Part shown: in pieces, positions 43,880 to 53,206 of the stretch
How the letters are laid out: the number at the start of each line of letters is the position of its first letter
How positions within the stretch are numbered: position 1 is the stretch's first letter
The notes under the pieces: generated by a model
What the model was told of the DNA's origin: nothing
Databases searched by the model: none
What the model saw: the letters and a program-made list of their open reading frames with translations, nothing else
Translations under genes and position numbers: made by a program
Assembly (NCBI RefSeq): GCF_001652275.1
Contig: NZ_LVZK01000001.1
Location: forward strand, 744,001-808,000
Reading direction: 5' to 3'
Length of the DNA stretch: 64,000 bases
From: Peptidiphaga gingivicola
GTDB lineage: Bacteria; Actinomycetota; Actinomycetes; Actinomycetales; Actinomycetaceae

Positions 43880-46240
43880 ATGGCAATCACCGAGAACCAA
43901 GCGACCGCAGAGAACCCAACGACGTCGGCGACGAAGCGCCCCAGGCGCCTCGATCGGCAGCCCGAAGCGGTGGTCCAGCCGAGCGGAGTTCCGGCCCGGC
44001 CGGGCGAGGCGACGACGTCGGCGAACGTCGGCGCAGTCTCGCAAACCCCGAATGACCCGCAAGTCCCGCATGACCCGCAGCGATCGGACTCGCGGCAGTC
44101 GGCTCAGCAGGCGCTGGCTTCGCAATCGTTGACTTCGCAGGCGCCGGCTTCGCACGTCTCGGCCAAGCCTCCGGCCTCCCAGCGCGACGGTTCTCGCCCG
44201 GCGTCGGGGCTCCCCATAATAGACGCGGTTTCCACCGTGGACGAGTACCTCGAGCGTTCGGACTGGAGGGTCAACGCCAACGCGAATCAGGGGTACTCGC
44301 TGGGCGGCCTCATCCTCAACGCGGCGGGGAAGACCATCGCGAACTACTGGCTGTCCACCGTCTACAGCGAGGAGGAGGCCCTCGCCCACCGCGAAGGCGA
44401 CTACCACATCCACGACCTCGACATGCTGGCCGGCTACTGCGCGGGGTGGTCGCTGCGCCGTCTGCTCGAAGAGGGCTTCAACGGGATTCCCGGTGCGATT
44501 TCCTCGGGCCCGCCGAAGCACCTTTCCGCGGCGTGCGGGCAGGTCGTCAATTTCCTGGGGACGCTGCAGAACGAATGGGCCGGCGCCCAGGCGTTCTCCT
44601 CGTTCGACACCTACATGGCGCCGTTCGTGCGGCTCGACAAAATGACCTACGGTCAAGTTAAACAGTGCATTCAGGAGCTCATCTTCAACCTCAACGTGCC
44701 CTCGCGCTGGGGGAGTCAGTGCCCGTTCACCAACCTCACGTTCGACTGGACGTGCCCGGCCGACATCGCCGAGGACCACCCCTACGTCGGCGAGGAGGTC
44801 TGCGATTTCACGTACGGCGAGTTGCAGGCCGAGATGGACATGATCAACCGCGCCTACATCGAGGTGATGACCGAGGGCGACGCCGACGGCCGTGTCTTCA
44901 CCTTCCCGATCCCGACGTACAACATGACGAAGGACTTCGACTGGGATTCGCCGAACGCCCAGCTGATGTTCGAGATGACGGCCAAATACGGCCTGCCGTA
45001 TTTCCAGAACTTCATCAACTCCGAGCTGGACCCGGGCATGATCCGTTCGATGTGCTGCCGCCTCCAGCTGGATCTGCGCGAGCTGCTCGCCCGCGGCAAC
45101 GGCCTCTTCGGCTCGGCCGAGCTGACCGGCTCGATCGGCGTCGTCACGATCAACCTGGCGAGGCTCGGATATGTGTACGCGGGCGACGAAGAAGGGCTTT
45201 TCGCGCGCCTGGACCACCTGGCGGACCTCGCGTCCTCGACCCTCGAAAAGAAGCGGGCGAAGGTCCAAGAGCTCATGGACGCCGGCCTGTACCCCTACAG
45301 CCTGCGCTACCTGGGCCACCTGAACAACCACTTCTCGACGATCGGCGTCAACGGGATGAACGAGATGATCCGCAACTTCACGGGCGACCGCTGCGACATC
45401 GCCGACGAGTGGGGCCACGCCTTCGCCCTGCGCGTGCTCGAGCGCGTCCGCGACCGCCTCGTCTCCTACCAGGAGGCGACGGGGAATCTGTACAACCTCG
45501 AAGCCACTCCGGCAGAGGGCACCACGTACCGCTTCGCGAAGGAAGACCGCAAGCGCTTTCCCGGCATTCTCCAGGCGGGGACGGACGCCCAGCCGTACTA
45601 CACGAATTCCTCGCAGCTGCCCGTCGCCTACACGGAAGACGCCTTCGAGGCGCTTCAGATGCAGGCCGATCTTCAGTCGATGTACACGGGAGGGACGGTC
45701 CTGCACCTGTACATGAACGAGCGGATGAGCTCCGGCCAGGCGTGCAAGGAGCTCGTGCGCCGGGCGCTGACGAACTTCCACCTTCCGTACATCACGATCA
45801 CCCCCACATTCTCGATCTGCCCGGTCCACGGCTACCTCGCCGGCGAGCACAAGCTCTGCGAACGCTGCGCCGCCGAAAACCCCGACGCCGAGCCGCAGGA
45901 ATGCGAGGTGTGGACGCGCGTCATGGGCTACTTCCGCCCGGTGGCCTCCTTCAACATCGGGAAGAAAGGCGAGTACAACGAGCGCACGCCCTTCACCGAG
46001 AGGGCCTCGCGGCTGCCCAAGATCAGCGCCGACGTGCGCGGAAAGGTCGACGCCGAAGGCCTGATCGGCGCGGTGGGCCCGACGGTTGGCGTCGGAGCCT
46101 CGACCGACGCCGCGGCCGATGCGGAGCGCGTTGGCGGCGCTGTGGGTGCGGGGGCCTCGATCGACGCCGGCGGAGCGGCGAATGCCGCTGCGGCAGACGA
46201 GGCGAGCGCGCCCGGAGGAGCCGGGGCGCCGCGGCCGTGA
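43880..46240 (+). CDS. nrdD: Anaerobic (class III) ribonucleoside-triphosphate reductase
   Basis: 786 residues from the ATG at 43880 behind GGAGAGGAAC. A low-complexity Ala/Gln/Ser-rich leader of about 110 residues replaces the ATP-cone. The catalytic barrel contains GDYHIHDLDMLAGYCAGWSL and QCPFTNLTFDW. Near the C-terminus lie a zinc-type Cys set (CPVHGYL, CERCAAE, ECEVW) and the glycyl-radical loop RVMGYFRPVASFNIGKKGEYN, followed by a Gly/Ala-rich tail of about 75 residues. It reduces NTPs to dNTPs without oxygen. Its stop overlaps the nrdG start (GTGA). Confidence 0.94.
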   Translation: MAITENQATAENPTTSATKRPRRLDRQPEAVVQPSGVPARPGEATTSANVGAVSQTPNDPQVPHDPQRSDSRQSAQQALASQSLTSQAPASHVSAKPPASQRDGSRPASGLPIIDAVSTVDEYLERSDWRVNANANQGYSLGGLILNAAGKTIANYWLSTVYSEEEALAHREGDYHIHDLDMLAGYCAGWSLRRLLEEGFNGIPGAISSGPPKHLSAACGQVVNFLGTLQNEWAGAQAFSSFDTYMAPFVRLDKMTYGQVKQCIQELIFNLNVPSRWGSQCPFTNLTFDWTCPADIAEDHPYVGEEVCDFTYGELQAEMDMINRAYIEVMTEGDADGRVFTFPIPTYNMTKDFDWDSPNAQLMFEMTAKYGLPYFQNFINSELDPGMIRSMCCRLQLDLRELLARGNGLFGSAELTGSIGVVTINLARLGYVYAGDEEGLFARLDHLADLASSTLEKKRAKVQELMDAGLYPYSLRYLGHLNNHFSTIGVNGMNEMIRNFTGDRCDIADEWGHAFALRVLERVRDRLVSYQEATGNLYNLEATPAEGTTYRFAKEDRKRFPGILQAGTDAQPYYTNSSQLPVAYTEDAFEALQMQADLQSMYTGGTVLHLYMNERMSSGQACKELVRRALTNFHLPYITITPTFSICPVHGYLAGEHKLCERCAAENPDAEPQECEVWTRVMGYFRPVASFNIGKKGEYNERTPFTERASRLPKISADVRGKVDAEGLIGAVGPTVGVGASTDAAADAERVGGAVGAGASIDAGGAANAAAADEASAPGGAGAPRP

Positions 46241-47112
46241 CTGTGGCAGAGAAGCCGGCTGCGGGGGCGTCGGCGGGGGGCGTCACACCCCCCGCCGACG
46301 CCCCGAACCACAAGCCCCCTAAAAGCGCTCGGAGGCCCGAAGCGCCGTCCGCCGCGTCAAAAACTGAGCCCTCCGCCGATTCTCTGGCGATCGCCGGGCT
46401 GGTTCCCCTCTCCACGGTGGACTGGCCCGGCAAGCTCGCCGCGGTGGTCTTCCTCCAGGGCTGCCCGCTGGCCTGCCCGTATTGCCAGAACGAGGCGATC
46501 CTCGACCCGAAAGTCCCCGGGGCCGTGCCGTGGTCCCAGGTGGAGGCGCTTCTGGCCCGACGGGCCGGGCTGCTCGACGGCGTCGTCCTGACGGGCGGCG
46601 AGGCGCTGCGCCAGGCGGGGGTCGTCGATGCGGCGAGGCGGGTGCGCGAGATGGGTTTCGGCGTCGGCCTGCACACGGCCGGGGCCTACCCGCGTGCGCT
46701 CGCGAAGATTCTGCCGCACACCGACTGGGTGGGCATCGACGTCAAGGCGATGCCGGATGACTACGCCGCGGCCACCGGTTTCGGGGCGGGGGCAAAGGCC
46801 TGGCAGTCGCTGGACGCCGTTCTCGAGGCGTCGGCCGAGCGCGCCGACGTCGGCCCTCTCGACTATGAGGTCCGTACGACCGTCTACCCCGGCGCGCCCG
46901 CCACGGAGCGCTTCGAGGAGCTGCTCGGAGAACTGCGCGCTCGCGGGGTGCGGAACTTCGCGCTGCAGGAAGCTCGAACCGACGGCACGCCCGTGGCTTT
47001 CCGCGCTCAGGCGCTCGCCTGGGATCGGCGGGCCTGGGCGAAGCGCCTCGCCGAAATGGTCGATGCGGCAAGCCGGGCGGGCTTCGAAAGCTTCGAGGCG
47101 CGTTTGGCCTGA
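46237..47112 (+). CDS. nrdG: NrdD-activating radical SAM protein
   Basis: 291 residues from the GTG at 46237, coupled to nrdD. After a Pro/Ala-rich leader of about 45 residues comes STVDWPGKLAAVVFLQGCPL and the [4Fe-4S]/SAM motif C-x3-C-x2-C in GCPLACPYCQN, then the Gly-rich strand VVLTGGEAL and DWVGIDVKAMPDDY, typical of glycyl-radical activases. It generates the glycyl radical on NrdD under anaerobic conditions. Confidence 0.94.
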   Translation: MTVAEKPAAGASAGGVTPPADAPNHKPPKSARRPEAPSAASKTEPSADSLAIAGLVPLSTVDWPGKLAAVVFLQGCPLACPYCQNEAILDPKVPGAVPWSQVEALLARRAGLLDGVVLTGGEALRQAGVVDAARRVREMGFGVGLHTAGAYPRALAKILPHTDWVGIDVKAMPDDYAAATGFGAGAKAWQSLDAVLEASAERADVGPLDYEVRTTVYPGAPATERFEELLGELRARGVRNFALQEARTDGTPVAFRAQALAWDRRAWAKRLAEMVDAASRAGFESFEARLA

Positions 47113-47467
47113 TTGGCCGGGGCATACCCGGCGATGCCGACTGTATCTCGCCGGGTGGGGCCGGCGAGTGCGTTTGACCCTGGTTGGTCGCAATTCCTTG
47201 TCTTTGCGACGACGCTTAGATGTTGCCCTTGCATGCGAAGCGCAGACCGGGGCTCGTGTCGTCGCCGCTTTCCACGACATGCAATACGTGTGGTCACCGT
47301 CACATTACATAGTGTCGGAAAAAGGTTGTGCACCCGCTCGGCCGGGAGTACTCTACTATTACGCAACCGATTCGGACGGAGGCGAAAGCCGGACGTCGGG
47401 GTGCAGTGACAACCGCATAACAATCACAACATTTCTCTACGTAAGGCACCCTCAGGAGGTTCAGCCG
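47113..47467. other. Intergenic region before a T7SS-like gene pair
   Basis: About 355 bp. No gene is supported, although the frame of the next gene is open through it. The end (47290-47460) is more AT-rich and should hold the promoter. A strong AGGAGG lies at 47454-47459. Confidence 0.5.
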
Positions 47468-48013
47468 GTGACCGTTTTTCACCTTAACACGGACAAATTC
47501 AGTGCGCAGCTCGGGACGCTGCGTCAGGCGGGGGCGCACTTCCAGGAAGCCAAGGCCACATTTTACTCCCATGTGAAAGCCTCTATGGACGCCTGGTCCG
47601 ACGTCGCCGAGCTCGGCCAATACGGACGGTTGCTGACTGGCACTCTGGCCGTGATCAGCGACGAGTTGGGCAATACCTCGGCGCGCTACACGCGCACCAT
47701 CGTCAACCTCCAACAGGCCGTGGCTTCCTTCCAGTCCGTCAGCGAGGCCGACCGTCAACGATACTTGGACGTTTTGGCGGATCTGACCGACAGATTCTCC
47801 TACACCCCGCCGGCCGAGCTCGCCCAAGCCGCGGCCGCCCTCCACAACTTCGTCGACCCTGCGGGCAAGGATCCGTATGGAGGCTTGCCCGCAGGGGACG
47901 GGGTCGGCGACGCCGACAATTGCAACGGCGCCGCCACGGCCGGGGACGCCCGCGCCGACGCCGACCGGGCCCGTGCCCATGCGAATGCCGGGAGGAATCA
48001 TGGCCACCCCTAA
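47468..48013 (+). CDS. T7SS-like (WXG100 superfamily) protein
   Basis: 181 residues from the GTG at 47468, 8 nt after AGGAGG. Helical, without a signal peptide: FHLNTDKFSAQLGTLRQAGA, MDAWSDVAELGQYGRLLTG and TRTIVNLQQAVASFQSVSEA suggest a helical hairpin like LXG/WXG proteins. The C-terminal 45 residues are Gly/Asp/Ala-rich and disordered. It overlaps the start of the next gene by 14 bp and is probably its secretion partner (inference). Confidence 0.7.
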   Translation: MTVFHLNTDKFSAQLGTLRQAGAHFQEAKATFYSHVKASMDAWSDVAELGQYGRLLTGTLAVISDELGNTSARYTRTIVNLQQAVASFQSVSEADRQRYLDVLADLTDRFSYTPPAELAQAAAALHNFVDPAGKDPYGGLPAGDGVGDADNCNGAATAGDARADADRARAHANAGRNHGHP

Positions 48014-49742
48014 TGTCGACCACCTGTTCGGCATCGAGCCGTGGGACCCGCGTGCCAACGACGCCACCACCGAGGCGGTGAAAACCATCGGGGACAAACT
48101 CCACCTGGTGGCCGACCTGACCGGGCGGGTTGCCGCAGACCTCGGCATGAACGGGGCCACGGCGGAGGCCGCCGCGGGCGAGCTCGATTCCCTGACCACC
48201 CGCGTGCGTCGTTCAGCCGAAGGGATGCACTCCATCGCCCAAAGCCGCACCACCGTCACAACCGCTGGACGCCACGCCCAAGACACCAGCAAACAACTCC
48301 AAAAACAACTCACGGAATCTAACGAGTACTATAATTTTCTCGAATCTACGGCAGGGTCCAATCCCGTAGCCACGGTTGCGCTTGCCCACGCTCGGGAAGT
48401 GCGTGACGCGAAGCATGCGGAGTTGGATGCCCACGCTTCGAAAGAGCTGGCAAATCTGGACCATGTCGCGGCCGCCGAGGGCAAGGGCCTGCCCTTCCAA
48501 CCCGAAGAGCAATCCTCCGCCAGCGGGCACGGTCAAGCCTCCGAGAGCACCTCCGGCACAGGAGGAGGGGGCCGAGACCCCCGTTCTTCTCAAGGTTCTG
48601 CTTCTGGCGGAGCTGAGGGGCACGTGTCTTCAGGGCCGGGCCAGAATGCGGGCCTGCCGCGCTCGGCCACCGAGTGGAGGGCCACCGGCCTTGGTGAGAC
48701 GGTCGGCTCGCCCGGACACGCCAACGAAACTTTTTTCCCGCAACGCTCGCCGAGTGCGGATGCAAGCATCGGTTTGCAAGGCTCGCATTACGCGCCACAG
48801 CATGTCGACGATCACGGCGGGGCCTTGCGCAGCGGGCCGGTGCGTCCGTCGGGCCTGGACTCGCCTGCCGTTCATAACCCTCTTGCTGTGGCGGCGACGA
48901 TGACCGGCGGGGCCGTCGGCTACAAGGTCTTCCAAGCCATCCGCGCCGCAAAGGCGGCCCCTGCCGCACCGGTTTCGCCGAGAACGGCTGTTCAGTCGGG
49001 CGCCGCCACCCGCGCCGCACTCAGCCCCCGCGGGAGCGGAATTCTCCGCGGAGCGACCACCGCCGCTCGCACCCCCGTCTCGGGGACAAGCCCGTCCTCG
49101 TCTCGGGGCGGAGCCTCAGGCATTGCCCGCCCGGCCGCAGCCTCGGCCTCGGGTCGTTCATCGGGCATCCTGCGCGGGGCGACCACAGCTCCCAGAGCAA
49201 CTGCCGCCTCGACAAGATCGTCTGCTTCACGCAGCGGGATTGTGCGTGGGGCGACCACCGCCTCTAGAGCCCGGACGAACGATCCCGCCGTCTCAAGAAC
49301 CAACGGGACAGGCTCCTACAACCTGACAGGCTCAACCGTCTCGGCCTCCAGGAACACCGCCGGAAGTCAGACAGTGAGTCGGACCACAAGCCAACCCTCA
49401 GAAAGAACTGCGAGCAGTTCCGGATCCAAGACCCGCACCGCAGGCGGAGCCTCAGCCACCCGAGTGGGACAGAACCGGGACGCGCGGAGCACGTCCGCCG
49501 GGCGCTCTCTCGGCGCTCGGGCAGCCAGCCCGTCTCGAGGAGCGGACTCGTCAAACCAGCGCGTGGCTTCCCGTCAAGCCCTTTCCGGCCTGACAGGCAA
49601 ACACGCCCGCAGGTCGGACAAAAAGAAGGCTTCTTCCGGCTCCGGCCTCCGCGAGGATAAGAACATCTCGGCCTACGAACCCGACAGGCGCATCACCTTC
49701 CTACCGGCAGGCCCGCACCCAACCGACAACAGCAGCCGGTAA
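48000..49742 (+). CDS. Putative T7SS-secreted protein with long repetitive Ser/Arg/Ala-rich tail
   Basis: 580 residues from the ATG at 48000 (RBS GGGAGG). The N-terminus VDHLFGIEPWDPRANDATTE and following helices look like a T7SS signal/WXG-type domain (residues about 1-150). Residues about 170-560 are disordered, with one hydrophobic segment (NPLAVAATMTGGAVGYKVF). Three SGILRGATTA-type repeats occur (two SGILRGATTA, one SGIVRGATTA). The C-terminus is basic. I see no toxin domain. A strong terminator follows. Confidence 0.72.
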   Translation: MATPNVDHLFGIEPWDPRANDATTEAVKTIGDKLHLVADLTGRVAADLGMNGATAEAAAGELDSLTTRVRRSAEGMHSIAQSRTTVTTAGRHAQDTSKQLQKQLTESNEYYNFLESTAGSNPVATVALAHAREVRDAKHAELDAHASKELANLDHVAAAEGKGLPFQPEEQSSASGHGQASESTSGTGGGGRDPRSSQGSASGGAEGHVSSGPGQNAGLPRSATEWRATGLGETVGSPGHANETFFPQRSPSADASIGLQGSHYAPQHVDDHGGALRSGPVRPSGLDSPAVHNPLAVAATMTGGAVGYKVFQAIRAAKAAPAAPVSPRTAVQSGAATRAALSPRGSGILRGATTAARTPVSGTSPSSSRGGASGIARPAAASASGRSSGILRGATTAPRATAASTRSSASRSGIVRGATTASRARTNDPAVSRTNGTGSYNLTGSTVSASRNTAGSQTVSRTTSQPSERTASSSGSKTRTAGGASATRVGQNRDARSTSAGRSLGARAASPSRGADSSNQRVASRQALSGLTGKHARRSDKKKASSGSGLREDKNISAYEPDRRITFLPAGPHPTDNSSR

Positions 49743-49748
49743 ACTCGA

Positions 49749-49798
49749 AAGCCGGGCGGGGACACGACTTGCATGTCCCCGCCCGGCTTTTTCCTTTC
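49749..49798 (+). terminator. Strong rho-independent terminator
   Basis: A perfect 17-bp stem (49749-49765 with 49775-49791), beginning AAAGCCGGGCGGGGACA, with a 9-nt loop and followed by TTCCTTT. It ends the T7SS-like pair and is symmetrical enough (AAA at its left foot) to stop leftward transcripts from the LppM-like cluster as well. Confidence 0.92.
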
Positions 49799-49886
49799 TG
49801 CGGTTTCGATGTCCCTATCGGTCCTGTATCCTGGCTGAAGCTGCCGGGCGGTTTACGTCCACAGGCATCTCCTCGGGTCGAAAACT

Positions 49887-50732
49887 CTAATACAGGTTGT
49901 TTTTGGCTTGTACAGCGCTGTGTTGTTTCCTTTTGCGTGCGGTTCGAAGGGCTGCTAGTCCTCCGAGGGTCAGTGCTGCCAGCGCTGCGCAGCCGACGCT
50001 GGTCCACACCCACAGCGATGAATCATCTCGCGCGACCCGACGTCCCGAAGATGCAGCAGTCGTTGTCGGAGTGTCGGCAGCCGGGCTGGCCGAACTGCCC
50101 TTGCGGGAAGTAATGGTAAAACCATCTGCTATGTAATCAATTCCGTTTATTTTGACTTTATTTCCAGAGACTGACCCTACATTTGCTTTTATTATTTTCC
50201 CAGGCATAATTATTGTTGTTCTAGCAGTTACTGTATCCAAATCTGGTTTTCTTACATTTGAAGCGGGAAGTGTAATTGTGTATGAATTGCTTCTTTCCTC
50301 AAACTTAACATTGTCAGGCGTTACTTTAGACGTGATTCTGCATGTCAAATTCCCATTGGGAGGCGTGATATCTTCTGTTTTCCCCTCCGCCAGAAACTTA
50401 CGGGTCGCGGATGCAACAGTTCTTAGCTCATCGCAGTTTCCTTTGAGCTCCCGCATAGAACCGGTTTCGTCCTCAACGATGATCTCCGTCCTGACGCTCC
50501 CGTCGGCTTTGAACTCAAACGTCGAGTCCGTGCGACACCCGCCCAACAGCAGGGCCATGGAGGCAGCGAGAGCCGTCGCGAAACGCACGGCGACTTTACG
50601 GTGAAGGCGCATTTCCTCCGATTTTTCCCCGCAGGAACGATGGCCCGAGGCCTTCCTCGCCCCTTGCCTGCACGCGCTGGACACATCGTCATTTCTCGTG
50701 GCGCGGCCGATGCAAAATTGGTTGTCGGTCAT
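49887..50732 (-). CDS. LppM-like lipoprotein, paralogue 1
   Basis: 281 residues if started at the ATG at 50732, which has a purine-rich RBS (AAGGGGCGGG). Another ATG at 50612 starts just before the signal peptide. Lipobox LLGGC, then the shared domain CRTDSTFEFKADGSVRTEI, ELKGNC, TPPNGNLTCRITSKV (two Cys probably paired), ending with a Ser/Thr-rich linker and a C-terminal TM helix (SLWVWTSVGCAALAALTLGG) plus a basic tail. This domain order matches mycobacterial LppM (DUF3153) lipoproteins. It is one of four tandem copies. Confidence 0.8.
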   Translation of the reverse strand: MTDNQFCIGRATRNDDVSSACRQGARKASGHRSCGEKSEEMRLHRKVAVRFATALAASMALLLGGCRTDSTFEFKADGSVRTEIIVEDETGSMRELKGNCDELRTVASATRKFLAEGKTEDITPPNGNLTCRITSKVTPDNVKFEERSNSYTITLPASNVRKPDLDTVTARTTIIMPGKIIKANVGSVSGNKVKINGIDYIADGFTITSRKGSSASPAADTPTTTAASSGRRVARDDSSLWVWTSVGCAALAALTLGGLAALRTARKRKQHSAVQAKNNLY

Positions 50733-51088
50733 TCCCGCCCCTTCTTGACCAGTCGGTACACCGATGCATAAGTTTCAGGTTCGTATACAGCCTAGCGCAT
50801 TCGGCCCGGACGCCGACACCGAAGGGCGACCATGCCTGCCGCGCTGTGAGTCGGCCGATAATCTGGAGACGCACCCCTATATGAATCCTCCGGCCTAAAG
50901 CCGGCCACAATCGCGACCGAGCTCGTTGAGCTGCTATCGGGCGGACGACGTGTTGCCATCGCCCCTTGCTGCCTCGGGGCGGGGCTGGCGGTGATTTCGC
51001 GTATGGGGCTAAGCGCGTTTCCCGCGCGGTGCCTCTGCAAATCGGCTAAAAGAGGACAGATGGGTGGCCGTCGGCGTCGGTTGTATTG
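50733..51088. other. Intergenic spacer containing a duplicated block
   Basis: About 355 bp between paralogues 1 and 2. Its left part (about 50755-50880) resembles 54045-54182, the region upstream of paralogue 4 and the glycosylase gene (both contain CGATGCATAAGTTTCA and CGGCCGATAA). The right part holds a broken copy of the glycosylase gene's start, listed separately. Confidence 0.75.
50881..51045 (+). pseudogene. 5'-fragment of a DNA-3-methyladenine glycosylase gene
   Basis: In the frame starting at 50883, the residues [14 protein letters not shown] and VAIAPCCLGAGLAV match [14 protein letters not shown] and [14 protein letters not shown] of the intact gene at 54183. The fragment then jumps to a short piece resembling DNA near 54500 (GCGTTTCxCGCGCGGTGC), so it has an internal deletion. 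The first ATG (50881) is out of frame and hits TAA after five codons. It is a non-functional remnant of a duplication that also carried the neighbouring lipoprotein promoter. Confidence 0.8.
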
Positions 51089-51949
51089 TCACCTTGACCA
51101 GTTGGGGCCGCCGGACGGTCCTGCTGAGACGGTCTCCGGCCTCGAGCTGTTTGTGGCTTGTGCAGTGCTGTGTTGTTTCTTTTTGCGTGCGGTTCGGAAG
51201 AATGTGAGTCCTCCGAGGGTCAGTGCGGCCAGCGTTGTGCAGCCGACGCCGGTCCACACCCACAGGGACGAATCACCGTGTGAGCCCTGTGTGCCGGTCG
51301 ACGTGGCTGTGCTTGTCGTTGATTGGCGGGCGCTCGGCTCGGTGGCTGGGCTAGCTGAGTCGTTTTTGCGGGAGGTGATGGTGAAGCCGGTGATGGGGTA
51401 GTCATAACCGTCGATTACTACTTTGTTGCCGTGAACTTTGCCGATGCTGCTTTTAATGACTTTGCCTGGCATGGTGATCGTCGTCGTCATTGTCAGCCCA
51501 TCGAGATCGGCACCGTCCGGAGGCGAGGACTTCATGGAGATCGACAACGTGTCCCCGTTGTCTTTGACCGTCACTTCGTCATGGAGAATGTTCGAGGTCG
51601 CCTTGCACCGAAGATGACCACCCGGCGCGGTGATATCTTCCATCTTCGCTGCAGCAGCGTATCTGGCAGTGGTGCCAAAGTACTCCCTCAGCTCTTCACA
51701 GTTACCTTTGAGGGTTCGCATTGAGTCCGTGGTGTCTTCGAATACGATCTCGGTGTATTGGCCCCCGTCGGCTTTGAATTCGACCTTTGCGTCGATCCGG
51801 CACCCGGTCAAACACGCCAGGCACACGCCCAACGCCACAACTGCGCCGCGCAGGCACAGCCTCTTTTTGGCGTCTGAGGCGCCACGCCGTGGTCGCCCCA
51901 TGTCCGCACGCACCGACAAACTCCAACCGGGTAACTGTCTGACAACCAT
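51089..51949 (-). CDS. LppM-like lipoprotein, paralogue 2
   Basis: 286 residues from the ATG at 51947-51949 behind TAGGAGG. A long N-region of about 30 residues precedes the hydrophobic core and lipobox CLTGC. The domain CRIDAKVEFKADGGQYTEIV, FEDTTDSMRTLKGNC, ITAPGGHLRCKATSN is the most diverged of the four. A Ser/Thr linker and the C-terminal TM helix (SLWVWTGVGCTTLAALTLGG) are nearly identical to paralogue 1, a sign of recombination between copies. Confidence 0.8.
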   Translation of the reverse strand: MVVRQLPGWSLSVRADMGRPRRGASDAKKRLCLRGAVVALGVCLACLTGCRIDAKVEFKADGGQYTEIVFEDTTDSMRTLKGNCEELREYFGTTARYAAAAKMEDITAPGGHLRCKATSNILHDEVTVKDNGDTLSISMKSSPPDGADLDGLTMTTTITMPGKVIKSSIGKVHGNKVVIDGYDYPITGFTITSRKNDSASPATEPSARQSTTSTATSTGTQGSHGDSSLWVWTGVGCTTLAALTLGGLTFFRTARKKKQHSTAQATNSSRPETVSAGPSGGPNWSR

Positions 51950-52049
51950 GCCGAGCCTCCTACCCAACAACCAACACGGCAATTCCGCGCTCTACCGCAC
52001 AGCCTAGCCCGGCCTGCGCAGGCGTCGAATGCGCAGCCGCCTTCTCGCC

Positions 52050-52844
52050 TCAGAAATGGCCGGGCGGGTTTGCTTGGGGATTTCGAGGGTGCCTCTTTCG
52101 AGCCGCAACAACGGCAAGGCCCGCCAAGGCCAAACCTAGCCCGCTCAAACCGGCAGCCCACGCCCACGGCGGAAAGCCATGCCCATTGTCCGCGCCGGAA
52201 GGGCGCTTGCCCTTGAAGCTTCTAGATTGAGGATTGGAAGACGAGCCGCGAGATCCTTCCTTTTCTGAGGTGATCTTCAGGCCGTCGACCAGATAGTCGA
52301 CCCCTGTGATCACGACCTTGTCCCCTCGAATGGCGCCGATGCTCGTCTTGACTACCTTCCCGGGCATGACAATCGTCGTCTTCGCAGTCAACCCCTCCAT
52401 ATCCTCTTTAGTCTCACTCGTAGGCTTAAGCGCAAGAGTGTAGGAATTGCCTTCAGTTGTGAACTTTGCTCTTTCGATTGGTGTGTTCGATGTGATTTTG
52501 CAAGTTAGGTGGCCGCCGGAAGGGGTGACGTCCTCCATTTTTCCATCAACAATGAACTGGCCCACTGGTCCGATATAGTTCTTTAACTGTTCGCAGTTTC
52601 CTTTGAGGGTTCGCATCGAGTCGGTGTCGTCTTCGAATACGATCTGCGTCCTCACACTCCCGTCGGCTTTGAACTCAAACGTCGAGTCCGTGCGACACCC
52701 GCCCAACAGCAGCGTTGATATTGCTGCGCACAGCATCGCAAGGCCCCGTTGCTTCAGAGAACGTTGAGGTCCCCGTACAGAAAAGCGCCAACAGGCACGC
52801 CGCCTTCTTTCCATCCCCTTGCCGAAAAGCTGCCCACAAACCAT
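52050..52844 (-). CDS. LppM-like lipoprotein, paralogue 3
   Basis: 264 residues from the ATG at 52842-52844 behind CAGGAGG. Signal peptide with lipobox LLGGC. The start of the mature part is identical to paralogue 1 (CRTDSTFEFKADGSVRT), and the DNA around 52662-52712 matches 50502-50552 almost base for base. The C-terminal TM helix (PWAWAAGLSGLGLALAGLAVV) differs from paralogues 1 and 2. The sequence before the signal peptide is shared with paralogue 2 (upstream DNA CAGGAGGCTCGGC versus TAGGAGGCTCGGC). Confidence 0.8.
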   Translation of the reverse strand: MVCGQLFGKGMERRRRACWRFSVRGPQRSLKQRGLAMLCAAISTLLLGGCRTDSTFEFKADGSVRTQIVFEDDTDSMRTLKGNCEQLKNYIGPVGQFIVDGKMEDVTPSGGHLTCKITSNTPIERAKFTTEGNSYTLALKPTSETKEDMEGLTAKTTIVMPGKVVKTSIGAIRGDKVVITGVDYLVDGLKITSEKEGSRGSSSNPQSRSFKGKRPSGADNGHGFPPWAWAAGLSGLGLALAGLAVVAARKRHPRNPQANPPGHF

Positions 52845-53206
52845 GCCGAGCCTCCTGCCCAACGACCGACGCGGCAGTTCCGCACTTTTACCGTCCAGTC
52901 TAGTTCAGCCGCACCCGCAGACGCAGCCTTCGAGACACCGGAAAGACGTCGAAGTCTCAGAAGAAGCCCGGCCTCCAGAGGGAAGCCCGGCCTCCAGAGG
53001 GAAACGAGCGCGCAAGACTTGGCGCAAGCAAGAACGTCCAGAGGCAAAACCAGCCCCCCACCGCAAGAAGACGTATGCCGCCGTTCGAGGTTCTCAGACC
53101 TTTCGACAGTTGAGAAGAGCGGTACAGCGTATGCCCGTGCTTTCCAGGATGGCCTTGTCTTTCTGATCGAAGCCGATGCCGGTTTTAGTCGAGGCCAGTG
53201 CGGGTT
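52845..53206. other. Intergenic spacer between LppM-like paralogues 3 and 4
   Basis: About 360 bp. The left part resembles the DNA upstream of paralogue 2 (51950-52020), so it is a duplicated promoter segment. A tandem duplication, GCCCGGCCTCCAGAGGGAA, lies at about 52966-53003. No gene is supported. Confidence 0.6.

Noticed and set aside
47308-47325. A sequence resembling a third NrdR box (ACATTACATAGTGT)
   Set aside because: Two mismatches in the 10-bp core, no paired site at 31-32 bp, and it precedes a T7SS-like gene rather than an nrd gene.
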